From Symsagittifera roscoffensis (Eukaryota > Xenacoelomorpha > Acoela > Convolutidae): a stretch of DNA of 64,000 nt. The notes beneath the pieces were generated by a model. It saw nothing but the letters and a program-made list of their open reading frames with translations. It did no database searches and was not told where the DNA came from. Below, piece after piece: positions 34,523-46,529 of this stretch. The stretch is from positions 30,990,141 to 31,054,140 of the forward strand of contig NC_087071.1 of assembly GCF_963678635.1 (NCBI RefSeq), given 5' to 3'. How positions within the stretch are numbered: position 1 is the first letter of the stretch; the number at the start of each line of letters is the position of its first letter. Position numbers and translations under genes: made by a program.

Positions 34523-35018
34523 GTTCAAAATGATAGGTTAAAAAGATATCAAAGAAATAAAAAACAATGAAAATTGTGGACCTTCAACGAGTAAATGGAA
34601 CAAATGCTTCACACTTTAGAAAAGTTTGAAGCACAACTGCTTCACTGCTTCACACTTCAGAAAATGGAACAACTGCTTCACACTTCACACTTTGAAAAGT
34701 TCCAACTACTTTAAACGTTTATGAGTGCCTTCGTTTCATAGACTCTTTCAAAATTCCTATCATTTCATACCAAAAGTTAGTTGACAGCTTGCCTATAAAC
34801 AATTTTACAGTTCTAGAAAACCGTATGTCAAAATTGTAGATCCATACAATTTCATGACCGACCAAAAACGTTTACATGAGTGTCATCGTGAATATCCATT
34901 GGCACCCGCTAAGGGGTGAGTTCAAAATGATAGGTTAAAAAGATATCAAACAAATAAAAAACAATGAAAACTGTGGACCTCCAACGAGTAAATGGAACAA
35001 ATGCTTCACACTTTACAT
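34461..35018. repeat. ~160-bp segment duplicated ~397 bp apart, with TGCTTCACACTT minisatellite
   Basis: 34461-34617 (CCGACCAAAAACGTTTGCAT..) recurs at 34858-35016 with few differences. Between them, 34604-34702 contains four or more copies of TGCTTCACACTT-like units, and 34725-34840 carries YECLRFIDSFKIP and VDSLPINNFTVLENR-type polymerase sequence. Confidence 0.75.
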
Positions 35019-35109
35019 AATAAATATACTGCAAATGAAATTCATTAGAAAAGCCTAGAAGTTGGCCCTATGAGTTCAGAAATAAATCGCTATGGTTAAA
35101 TTAAAACAA

Positions 35110-35640
35110 GAATTCTAGACTCTGATTACAAGCAAACGTAGAGCAACAAAAGCAATTTTGAAGAAGCCCCGTACAAACCATTGATCAATTCCTTTTATGG
35201 AAAAATGTTTTTTTTTTCAGAAAAAAAAACAGAATGCAGATTAAGATTTTACGAGAGGCTGAAAAAAAAGCAGGTTTGATATGGAAAACTATAATCTGTT
35301 AGGTGACGATATGGATGCATTCACGTGAGCGCCAACGAGTATCAGATGCGATGTGATTACCATTGAAGGAGCCAGTATGCTAGAAATAATAAAATTTGAG
35401 ATGTACAAAAATCACTACGAGGTTATGAAACCCAGTTTCAACTTTCCCCTAATGCATGCAGACACTGACAGCTTAATGTACGATTTAACAACAGAGAAAA
35501 ATTCGGATCTGTAAAAAAACTATTTCGGAACTCTATAAACGAGAATATTGAAATTTTGGACAACTTTGTATTCTCCAATTATCAATCGGACCACTTTCTC
35601 TACAATTCAGACAACAAAAGTACAGATCAAAAAAGAAAGA
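35110..35640 (+). pseudogene. Polymerase palm C-terminal part: motifs B and C
   Basis: Segments in order: SNKSNFEEAPYKPLINSFYG (motif B, K..(I/M)N(S/N).(Y/F)GK; 35145-35208), then GASMLEIIKFEMYKNHYEVM with a K-x-Y-like element, then MHADTDSLMYD (motif C, D-T-D-S, at 35452-35490), and in a shifted frame DNFVFSNYQSDHFLYN (about 35547-35600), the usual post-palm segment. Catalytic Asp residues of motif C are kept but stops and frameshifts break the chain, so no active enzyme is expected. Replication by this family is protein-primed and takes place in the element's own genome. Confidence 0.68.
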
Positions 35641-36509
35641 TAAGTTCCAAAGTAAACTAACTATAAATTGTGCTGCATTCAAAGCTATCGCAAATTAAAC
35701 ACAAGTTTTTTTTAAAGAAAGTTTTTACCGGAGAAAAAATGTTCAAAATATGTTTTTTTTAATTCCAGTTTCTTTCTTAATTTAGAAAAAAAATTTGTAG
35801 GAGGTTTTTGATAATATCAAATTTTCCCTGGAGGAACATTTTGATTCTCAGTGAAAAAAAACATTCGAATTTTTTCAGGAAAATGATTTAAAAAAATATT
35901 CTCAGTCAAAAAGAGCATTCGAATTCTTCAGGAAAATGAGTTCCAAAAAAAAAATTATGCAAAAAAAAGTTTTTTAAAAAAAACGCAAAAAAAATTGTTT
36001 GAAAAAAATTGTGGAAAAAAAAACAATTTTTATAGGAAAATTTTTTTTCATGACCTACATTTTATTTGTAAAAGTGGGTGGCTTGAGATAGTTTAAAGAG
36101 CTTACTAAATGAGGGGGGAGTAGGTTCTGAAAAGGATGCTTAATGTTTTTTTTTTCAATTTTCAATTTGAGGCTCAAGTTTATTTACAAAGTAATAAATG
36201 AAATGCTTATTAAGCATCATTTTCTAAATTAGATATCCTGAAAAACTTTGAAAAGGGCAGAACTAACGTTCCTCAACGGCTGTTCACCCACAAAACAAAA
36301 AAAAAACACTCTCACTTCTGGAAACCTTGTACGAGCCGAAAGTTCTCGCGTCATCTCCAAAAGGCATGTACTGAACACTCTTGAAGCAAACGAAATCGTA
36401 TGTATTTTCAGCCTAAAATGACAAGCTCTCTATCCTCAGCGATGGTCTCTCACATTGCCAAACAGACACTCTAGAACAATGATTGCTTCCATGCTTTCTG
36501 GTGATCAAA

Positions 36510-36906
36510 AAGCAACGAGAATGATGATGATGATGATCATGACGATCATGAAAGGAACCTGAGCGAAACAAATAGCACGAGTCACCACACAGAGGAAGAT
36601 AAAGAAGCTGGTTTGAGATTTTTTCAGAAACCTTTACGCTAGAAACAAACTACGAGTCAGAATATAGATTTCTTGCGTGAGGGACCCGTTGAAAAGCATC
36701 AGCAACTAAGAAGCTCCACGTCGATGTGTGCCATAGAACTTGCCGAGAGCGATATCCAAATCAATGATTTGATTGAAAAAAACGCAGTTAATTTTTTGTC
36801 GTGTTCGGAATATGAGTCGTTCATTGGCCGCGAAGCAACTGACAAAACAGCAACGTTGTCAAAAATATGCAAAACAAAAAAAAAAACTCGGCATTATGGC
36901 GTTTGA
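36510..36906 (+). pseudogene. Acidic unassigned coding-like region
   Basis: A first open stretch (36510-36637) contains NENDDDDDHDDHERNLSETN and ends in a stop. A second (36673-36906) reads VEKHQQLRSSTSMCAIELAE, NAVNFLSCSEYESFIGRE and ends TRHYGV with TGA. The two are in register only through a frame change near 36600-36665, where a TTTTTTCAG acceptor also occurs. It lies 0.9 kb after the polymerase remnant on the same strand. Function unknown; it may be another gene of the same element or a host exon. Confidence 0.3.
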
Positions 36907-38330
36907 TTTAAGTTGTGTACGAATTTAAATGTTGTAAACCAGTGTGTTAAAATATAATTAGTTCCCTCATTTGTTCGCATATAGGTAAGAGCGGGCTACT
37001 TTCAATTCACTTTTGATTTGGTGTTTCACAATCTTTTTGGCTGGGTAGTTTTGTGACTTTTTATTCTGGATTTGCCCCCAAACTGTTTTTGGTGCCTTTA
37101 ATCGACTTTTGTCTTAAAATAAGGTTTGTTTAAATCAACCACTTCAACTCATAGATTTTTTCAGCAGGAACACAGAGTTTGTTGAAACATTGAAAGTACC
37201 AATTTAATCAGCCGAACGCATTGCACAATTTTAGTTCAATTGGAATACAACATAGCTTGCTGAGGTATTGGTAGCAACAAAAAATATATATAAGCACTCA
37301 TTGCTTTGAACTACTTTGTTTTAGCCATCACAAATTCCCCATTGAGATCATTAGGTACAAACACTAACCATAGCGATCATTAGGGATCGTTAATTTTACC
37401 TAGGGATCATTATTCATAAAAGTTTTTACACAGAGATAATTATGAATTGTCTATACCAAACAATCTCTGTAGGGATCAAATCCCACCATACCTGTGTCGT
37501 GTATTTATACTACTCTTATAATTGCTGCTTTGATGTTTTTGAACTTCGCTTTTATTTGAACAAAATTTGCGACTAAACTTGAAACGCTTTGTCTGACTTG
37601 AATTTAATCCATTTGAAAAATATTATTTTCTAATAAGAAATAGTAAAGCACCTTCATGATGTACGTACCATTTAAATTTAATTTGATCGACTGCTAAATA
37701 AGCAGAAAAATGAAGTGACAGACAATATCAAATACTGAAAGATCTATGACAAATTGAAAAAAAACTTAGAACTTGAAATCTACGATGCACAAGGTGTACT
37801 GCAAAACTTGAATAGACTGATAAAAATTTTGCAAAATTCATTTAAAATTTTGCGATAAAACATTCTAATGATTGTGATTGATTTAAATTTTTCCTTGATT
37901 GGTTTCCTCTATCATTAAAAAAACCACATTTAGAGATTAAGGCATGACAATTGGTATTTTAATAGAGAAAAAAGTAAATTCAAAGTCACACTTTATTTGT
38001 GCTTGAAATTTAGAAGAAAATACCGCTAATTTCCAACTGATCTTTTTATGTCTAGAGTTCTGATTGAAATTTATTCTGATAAAACGCATTATCCTCAAAA
38101 AAAGCAGAAGTTTATACCTCATGTTTCTCAATTTGAGTTTACATAAAGTGAAAATTGATTAAGAAAAAACTTGCTCAGCATTCTATCAGAAATTATGGCG
38201 ATTTTTTTTTGCAAAATCAGACTCAAACCATTACCCTATGCTTAGATAATTTTTGATTTTTTTTAGTCAATCAAAAGTTACGTCAAAACTACAGAGTCAG
38301 TTTTTGACGAAAGATTATCAAAAAGAGCCT
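36907..38330. other. A+T-rich spacer, nothing recognised
   Basis: Short TAGGGATCATTA-like repetitions at 37340-37480 are the only pattern. No exon was found. Confidence 0.4.
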
Positions 38331-39470
38331 CTTATATAGTGCAACAAAAACTTAGAAGGTTGTAATCTCCAAAAACAGGCATGAAATATTTGATTTGTTT
38401 GATAGACAAGGTTGTCTTTCTTACTAAATAGTAACCTACAAACTTTTAACAAACTATTTTGAACGATATATGCAATTTTGTTAAAGTTACACTCATCTTA
38501 AATTTTGTTGGGCTAAATCAAAGGCTCAATTGGATAAAGTTTTGTCAGCAATTGACTGGATACTTTTGGGGTAATTTTTGATTGACTAAAAGGGCCGAAA
38601 ACTATCCAATTGTGGGGTTATTTCACCGCAAAATAAGTTTCCCAAAACAGAGTGCATCAAATAGTTTCCACTGAAAACTTAAGCAAATATTGTTTTCATC
38701 TTTTCTTTTGCCTGACGTTGACCCAATTTGAGAACATTGCGTTTTGTTTTTCAAGCTCTATTCTTTTTGTCCGGATAATTCAAATCAGCAATGCAGCTTT
38801 TAAAGCACAAATTTTGAGTGATTGTGATTGCTCATAAGCTGTCAATTGCTACAGCAAATTTCTTCAAGAAAAAAACAGGAATCAATTTTTGATCACTTCA
38901 ATTTCCAGATGCCGCCTACTTTAGCTAGAAAATCTCAGTTGCGCGGCTTCCTTCCAATTATCATAATCACCTCTTGATTTTTAAATTATAAAAATCTATT
39001 TTTTGTTTCAAAAAAAAGTTATTAGTCTCGTTACTAAACAATCTGAGTGAGAGAAAAAAACAATAGCGAAACTAACAGTTTCATTGGATACAAAGAATTA
39101 TTCTTAATTCTCTAGAGTTTTTTCAAATATTCCAAACAGTTTGCGCATTTAGAAAGTAACATCTTTGAGTTGAATTGTGAAATTGAATTGAGCATACTTT
39201 TTGTCTGACAAAACAATAGAGTTTTTTTCACGGTTTAGTCAACAGATTACCTGAGCATATTTAGTAATTGCTGAGACACCATCTGTTTTTTTTGCATAAT
39301 ATCATCACAACATCCATTTAAATGATTTGAACACACTTGTTTATGTGAACACATGTAATTTCAACTAAGGAGTATATCTGATTCTGATTCATTCAAGAAA
39401 TAGTTAACTGAGAATCAGTTGCTGGAAAATTTAACAATTTTAGCTCTAAATTCAAAACAATTGGCGTAGC
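38330..39470. repeat. Dispersed repeat family, diverged copy
   Basis: Same order of segments as 40060-41110 and 46530-47800: AAC.TAGAAGGTTGTAATCTCC, GAGTGCATCAAATAGTTT, CTTTTTGTCCGGATAATTCA, CAGATGCCGCCTACTTT and CTTCCTTCCAA. Divergence from the other copies is substantial. No coding frame is shared among copies. Confidence 0.7.
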
Positions 39471-39472
39471 TT

Positions 39473-42400
39473 GGCATCTAAAAGTGAGTATCAATGTAGT
39501 GGCATTATTTGAAACTCAACTAATCAATTACATTTACACTTTTACAGCTGGGACTTGTTTTAAATTTTTTACATTTTGATACTTTTTCTTCATTAAAAAA
39601 ATTGCATTTCCTACTAAATTACAACAATTTCAAATTTAGAATTTAGAAAATTTGTTCTAATTCCAAATACACAATACACAATTTTATATTTAAAAAAAGA
39701 AGCACTAAGAAAGAGACTTCATCAAATTATTGATAAACTAACAGTTGTCTCATAAAAACTAATTAAGTTTACAAAAAAAAATTGTACAGCATAGAAACAA
39801 CCATAGCGTAATTATAATTGGCAACAAAATCAATTTTAATCTTTTATGAATATATTTTTTTCACTTCTGTGTACACAGACAAAAAACTCTTCCATTTTTT
39901 TGAGAAACGATTTACAATGCAAAAAAAAATCTTTTAATTGTTTCTTAAAGTGAAGTTGGTTACTTGTTGCTCAGTATAAAACGTTTTGGCGCACCTTTGA
40001 TATTTTTGTTTTTTTTTGTATGTTAATCACTAACTGAATTTTAATCTCTTTAATAATTTAGTGCGAGACAGTTTTAGAAAGTTCTCCCAAAAAGGCATGA
40101 ATTATTGAGTTTCTATTAGTTATACAAAGTTGTTTTTTCTAAACTTCAAAAAAACCAACAAATTTTCGACAAAAACTTTTGAATGTCTAGCACAACTTTG
40201 TTAAAACTCTATCCATTCTTAAATTTTGTTGGGCTAGAGAAAAGGCTCATTTGGATAAAGTTTCGTTAGAAACTGACTCGATACTTTTGGCGTAATTTTT
40301 GATTGACTATAAAAAGTCAAAAATTTTTCTTATTTTAGAGTAATTGTTTTGCGAAACTGTTTTCGCAAAACAGAGTGCGCCAAATAATTTGTGCTGAAAA
40401 CTTAAGCAAATTTTATCTTCTTCATTTTTTCACCTCACCCAGTTTGACAAAACTTGTTTCATTTTTCAATCTTCATGCTTTTTGTCCGGATAATTCAATC
40501 AGCACTGCAGGTTTCAAAGCACATATTTCAGTGATAGTGGTTGCGCATAAACAATCGATTGCTACAGCCAATTTCTTCGAGAAACAAAACCAGGAAACAG
40601 TTTTGATCGCTTTGATTTTCAGATGCCGCATACCTTTGCTAGAAAGTCTCAGTAGCCTTGCTTCCTTCCAAATGCTAAATTCATAATCATTTCTTGATTT
40701 TTAATCATAAACTGTTGAATATTTTTTTTCCAATCTGATTGAAACAAATAAAACAATAACGATACTAATAGTTTTGTTTTATACAAAGAACTATTCTTAA
40801 TTCTTAGGAGTTTTTTTCAAAACTCAAACAATTTGCGCGTTTGGAAGTTTTAAAAATGCATGGAGCATGTTTTTTGTCTGAGAAAACAATAGAATTTTTG
40901 TCGCGATTTGGCGAACAGATTATCTGGGCCAGCTTTAGTAATTGATAAAAAATCATCTGTGTTTTTTTGCATAATAGTATCAAAACATCACTTTAAATAA
41001 TTTGAGATCACGTATTTTTGTGAACACATGCTGTTTCAAATACGAAGTATATCTGTTTCTGATTCATTTGAAACAGAAATTTCTCTGAGAGTCAGTTGCT
41101 GGAAAATTTAAAAAATTTTAGCTCTGCTTTCAATACAAGTGGATATTTTGTATTTTTGATATTTGATATTTTTGTTATTTTTTTTTTGTTCCTCAATAAC
41201 TGAATTTTGTTCCTTCCAACAATTACCCCCTTACAACCCCCCCCCCCTCAAAGTTTGCCCCCTTTGTTACCCAACCCTCGCCATCCCCCACCTGAACCAA
41301 CCCAACACCCCTCCCCTATGAATCTCAACTGAACCAGCAGGTGGTTCAGGTGGAGGGGGAGGTGGAAGGGTTTTATGTTTCAGATGGGGGTGTCTCAAGT
41401 ATTCAGCTGGTGGTTCAGATATGGGGGGAGTAAAGGGGCAAGCCATGGGATGGGTGGTTGCAAGGGCACAAATGGGCAAACGTTAGGAGGTGTTTGACTG
41501 AACTTTTTTGCAATTTGAAGTTAGGTTTAGAAATGAAGCAAGCCGTACACTCGCATTGCAAGATTTCCGCATCAGTCACTTGAAAAGTGCAGAAACTCTT
41601 GCAAACTTTTTCACGAAACAAAAACAAAGTGGAAAAAATCCTCTTTTTTTTGTTATTTTCTACTTATTTTATAATCGGTTATAATGGATTTCAAATTAAA
41701 GTTTTTGAGTTTGGTTTTTGCGATAAAAATGGATATAAATTCATTTTTGTTCCAATTTTTTTGTCTGAGAGTAGCATGGCAAGCAATTATGTTGCCAGTG
41801 TTTGAGACCACAAAAAGTCTATTAGATTTTTTTTCTCTTTTCTTGAATCAGTAATTGTAAGTTTGAAATCATAGGTGGTTTTGCTGTAACCCTGAAATTA
41901 CAATCAAAAATAAATCGTTTTGTAAATTATGGTGATTTAAGCATGGAATTTTGATGTAGCTCCTAAAAAACGCTTCAATTTGAAAAGAAAACATCTCCAT
42001 AGTCTTCGCTTATTGTCTAGGATCCGAAGCACACAATTCAGATTCAGCCTAATATTGCTGGAAAAGCTCAGTTGTTCGGCTTCCTTCCAAATGACAGAAG
42101 AAACCCTTGCGTTTTTATTTTTTGATTATTTAACTTTTTATTAGTTGAACTATTTTTTAATTAAACGTTTTTTTTAAGTTTGAGCTCCGTTAGGTAATTC
42201 ATTTAATTTGATAATTACTTCTAATTAAACCAATGTTTGATAAGCTCCCAGTTTCGTGTCGGGACGAAATGTATCCGAGGCTTTATATTCATGTCCTTGT
42301 TGATGGCTCTTGTGATCAATTTGACATCAAGTGCTCCCGTAGTGACCTCCGATACAGTGGCATGTCGTCTTCCTTAGTATTTGATAGTCGGATATTCGTA

Positions 42401-42718
42401 GTCTAGGTGGCTGGAACTTCACTGGAGTGTTTTATGGATATCGATACCAGACGGGAATTATCCACCAGCTTTTGTGGAGCTTTTGGCTCACGCGTCTTCC
42501 TTTTTAAGCTGATTTCAACCTGCCTCTTTTCTGTTCTGCGCTCAGGTTCCATTCTTAAAATTAGTTTTATGATATTTGTTTTGTTGACTTCCGTTGGGTC
42601 CGTCTCTGTACAGCTCATTAGGTAATTTAGTTCAGAGTTCGAACTTTCAAGCTCTAGTCTTTTTAGCGAATGGGGTTCTTGGATATTTTTGCTGTCCCAA
42701 TTAAAGATACGTCCTTTT
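39473..42718. repeat. Recent tandem duplication, unit 1 (3.25 kb)
   Basis: Starts at TTGGCATCTAAAAGTGAGTA and ends at GTCCTTTTG, where unit 2 begins with the same CATCTAAAAGTGAGTATCAA. The units differ by only scattered substitutions and by a ~130-bp deletion in unit 2. The junction shares TTGCATC/TTGGCATC microhomology. It contains the low-complexity C/G block (41220-41480) and the 3' part of the recurrent coding module (42235-42720). Confidence 0.92.
41220..41480. repeat. C/G-rich low-complexity block in unit 1
   Basis: C runs followed by GGTGGTTCAGGTGGAGGGGG-type G-rich repeats. Duplicated at 44340-44600 and, diverged, at 48290-48640. The Pro/Gly-rich translations are artefacts. Confidence 0.75.
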
Positions 42719-42720
42719 GC
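42235..42720 (-). pseudogene. Recurrent unidentified coding module, copy 1 (truncated)
   Basis: On the minus strand the 42403-42618 frame (MEPERRTEKRQVEISLKRKT) is followed, after a stop and a frame change, by HATVSEVTTGALDVKLITRA and IHFVPTRNWELIKHW (about 42238-42360). It is truncated at its 5' side by the tandem-duplication junction at 42719. The protein is basic. I do not recognise a family. Confidence 0.4.
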
Positions 42721-45700
42721 ATCTAAAAGTGAGTATCAATGTAGCGGCATTATTTGAAACTCAACTAATCAATTACATTTACACTTTTACAGCTGGGACT
42801 TGTTTTAAATTTTTTACATTTTGATACTTTTTCTTCATTAAAAAAATTGCATTTCCTACTAAATTACAACAATTTCAAATTTAGAATTTAGAAAATTTGT
42901 TCTAATTCCAAATACACAATACACAATTTTATATTTAAAAAAAGAAGCACTAAGAAAGAGACTTCATCAAATTATTGATAAACTAACAGTTGTCTCATAA
43001 AAACTAATTAAGTTTACAAAAAAAAAATTGTACAGCATAGAAACAACCATAGCGTAATTATAATTGGCAACAAAATCAATTTTAATCTTTTATGAATATA
43101 TTTTTTTCACTTCTGTGTACACAGACAAAAAACTCTTCCATTTTTTTGAGAAACGATTTACAATGCAAAAAAAATCTTTTAATTGTTTCTTAAAGTGAAG
43201 TTGGTTACTTGTTGCTCAGTATAAAACGTTTTGGCGCACCTTTGATATTTTTGTTTTTTTTGTATGTTAATCACTAACTGAATTTTAATCTCTTTAATAA
43301 TTTAGTGCGAGACAGTTTTAGAAAGTTCTCCCAAAAAGGCATGAATTATTGAGTTTCTATTAGTTATACAAAGTTGTTTTTTCTAAACTTCAAAAAAACC
43401 AACAAATTTTCGACAAAAACTTTTGAATGTCTAGCACAACTTTGTTAAAACTCTATCCATTCTTAAATTTTGTTGGGCTAGAGAAAAGGCTCATTTGGAT
43501 AAAGTTTCGTTAGAAACTGACTCGATAATTTTGGCGTAATTTTTGATTGACTATAAAAAGTCAAAAATTTTTCTTATTTTAGAGTGATTGTTTTGCGAAA
43601 CTGTTTTCGCAAAACAGAGTGCGCCAAATAATTTGTGCTGAAAACTTAAGCAAATTTTATCTTCTTCATTTTTTCACCTCACCCAGTTTGACAAAACTTG
43701 TTTCATTTTTCAATCTTCATGCTTTTTGTCCGGATAATTCAATCATACCTTTGCTAGAAAGTCTCAGTAGCCTTGCTTCCTTCCAAATGCTAAATTCATA
43801 ATCATTTCTTGATTTTTAATCATAAACTGTTGAATATTTTTTTTCCAATCTGATTGAAACAAATAAAACAATAACGATACTAATAGTTTTGTTTTATACA
43901 AAGAACTATTCTTAATTCTTAGGAGTTTTTTTCAAAACTCAAACAATTTGCGCGTTTGGAAGTTTTAAAAATGAATGGAGCATGTTTTTTGTCTGAGAAA
44001 ACAATAGAATTTTTGTCGCGATTTGGCGAACAGATTATCTGGGCCAGCTTTAGTAATTGATAAAAAATCACCTGTGTTTTTTTGCATAATAGTATCAAAA
44101 CATCACTTCAAATAATTTGAGATCACGTATTTTTGTGAACACATGCTGTTTCAAATACGAAGTATATCTGTTTCTGATTCATTTGAAACAGAAATTTCTC
44201 TGAGAGTCAGTTGCTGGAAAATTTAAAAAATTTTAGCTCTGCTTTCAATACAAGTGGATATTTTGTATTTTTGATATTTGATATTTTTGTTATTTTTTTT
44301 TTGTTCCTCAATAACTGAATTTTGTTCCTTCCAACAATTACCCCCTTACAACCCCCCCCCCTCAAAGTTTGCCCCCTTTGTTACCCAACCCTCGCCATCC
44401 CCCACCTGAACCAACCCAACACCCCTCCCCTATGAATCTCAACTGAACCAGCAGGTGGTTCAGGTGGAGGGGGAGGTGGAAGGGTTTTATGTTTCAGATG
44501 GGGGTGTCTCAAGTATTCAGCTGGTGGTTCAGATATGGGGGGAGTAAAGGGGCAAGCCATGGGATGGGTGGTTGCAAGGGTACAAATGGGCAAACGTTAG
44601 GAGGTGTTTGACTGAACTTTTTTGCAATTTGAAGTTAGGTTTAGAAATGAAGCAAGCCGTACACTCGCATTGCAAGATTTCCGCATCAGTCACTTGAAAA
44701 GTGCAGAAACTCTTGCAAACTTTTTCACGAAACAAAAACAAAGTGGAAAAAATCCTCTTTTTTTTGTTATTTTCTACTTATTTTATAATCGGTTATAATG
44801 GATTTCAAATTAAAGTTTTTGAGTTTGGTTTTTGCGATAAAAATGGATATAAATTCATTTTTGTTCCAATTTTTTTGTCTGAGAGTAGCATGGCAAGCAA
44901 TTATGTTGCCAGTGTTTGAGACCACAAAAAGTCTATTAGATTTTTTTTCTCTTTTCTTGAATCAGTAATTGTAAGTTTGAAATCATAGGTGGTTTCGCTG
45001 TAACCCTGAAATTACAATCAAAAATAAATCGTTTTGTAAATTATGGTGATTTAAGCATGGAATTTTGATGTAGCTCCTAAAAAACGCTTCAATTTGAAAA
45101 GAAAACATCTCCATAGTCTTCGCTTATTGTCTAGGATCCGAAGCACACAATTCAGATTCAGCCTAATATTGCTGGAAAAGCTCAGTTGTTCGGCTTCCTT
45201 CCAAATGACAGAAGAAACCCTTGCGTTTTTATTTTTTGATTATTTAACTTTTTATTAGTTGAACTATTTTTTAATTAAACGTTTTTTTTAAGTTTGAGCT
45301 CCGTTAGGTAATTCATTTAATTTGATAATTACTTCTAATTAAACCAATGTTTGATAAGCTCCCAGTTTCGTGTCGGGACGAAATGTATCCGAGGCTTTAT
45401 ATTCATGTCCTTGTTGATGGCTCTTGTGATCAATTTGACATCAAGTGCTCCCGTAGTGACCTCCGATACAGTGGCATGTCGTCTTCCTTAGTATTTGATA
45501 GTCGGATATTCGTAGTCTAGGTGGCTGGAACTTCACTGGAGTGTTTTATGGATATCGATACCAGACGGGAATTATCCACCAGCTTTTGTGGAGCTTTTGG
45601 CTCACGCGTCTTCCTTTTTAAGCTGATTTCAACCTGCCTCTTTTCTGTTCTGCGCTCAGGTTCCATTCTTAAAATTAGTTTTATGATATTTGTTTTGTTG

Positions 45701-45831
45701 ACTTCCGTTGGGTCCGTCTCTGTACAGCTCATTAGGTAATTTAGTTCAGAGTTCGAACTTTCAAGCTCTAGTCTTTTTAGCGAATGGGGTTCTTGGATAT
45801 TTTTGCTGTCCCAATCAAAGATACGTCCTTT
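42719..45831. repeat. Recent tandem duplication, unit 2 (3.11 kb)
   Basis: Copy of 39473-42718 at about 99% identity, lacking about 130 bp at 43745 (the segment equivalent to 40494-40627). Beyond 45831 it continues into TTTTAGTCTGCTTAGACTCT, the true right flank of the module. This shows that unit 1 is the truncated copy at its right end. Confidence 0.92.
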
Positions 45832-46060
45832 TGTTTTAGTCTGCTTAGACTCTTCGTTAATCGGCATCCACGTGTCTTGCTTTTTTCAGCATATGGATTT
45901 ATTTTCTTTTGCTCAAAAAATTTAATGTCGGAAGTGAACGACAATCATTTCTTAATCCATCTGATTAGTAGTTGACTTTGACTCTACTTTTGTGATCAGT
46001 GGTACTAATTGTAAACCTTTTTCGCTATAGGCGGGTTTTGAGGGTTTCACAATACACAAA
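45349..46060 (-). pseudogene. Recurrent unidentified coding module, copy 2
   Basis: A 116-codon minus-strand frame at 45517-45867 (contains MPINEESKQTKTKGRIFDWD, SSNSELNYLMSCTETDPTEV, RRTEKRQVEISLKRKT). It is followed by the VSEVTTGALDVKLITRAINK and HFVPTRNWELIKHW segments in another frame. Upstream, the alternative frame RSLPTLNFLSK is interrupted by a one-base deletion relative to copy 3. Nearly identical to copy 1 where they overlap. Confidence 0.4.
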
Positions 46061-46529
46061 TCCATATCGAAAAAACTACAACCACTAAGAAAAAGACCCT
46101 GACAAATTTGTTCCGATTTGGAGTTTCACAATACACAAATCCACATCGAAAAAATTACAACCACTAAGAAAAAGACCGTATAAAATTATTAATAAACCCC
46201 AGAGATCACATACAAACTAAATGATAGGTTAAAAAAACACAGCATAGAAACAATCATAGGGTAAGTGTAATTGGCAACAAAATCCATTTTAATTCATTAT
46301 AAATGATTTTTTTCTTTTTGTGGCCACTGACAAAAAACTCAATAAAAATCTTTTTTTTTCGTTTTTTTGAGAAAAAAATTTCAACGCACAAAAAGTCATT
46401 TCTATGTTTCAAAGTGGAATTGGTTACTGGCTGCTCAATATAATTTTTTTTTCTGCGCTGCTTTGACATTCTTGTAATTCTTATGTTACTCAATAACTGA
46501 GATTTGTTCCTTTCAACAATGTAGTGCAA

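Noticed and set aside
28012-35700. Interpretation as a complete, active Polinton
   Set aside because: Stops, frameshifts and duplicated exons break the polymerase. No integrase, ATPase, protease or capsid gene and no long terminal inverted repeats were recognised around it.
41267-41627. Frames of about 70 codons with PPPP stretches, duplicated at 44381-44741
   Set aside because: Products of the C/G-rich low-complexity block inside the tandem duplication.
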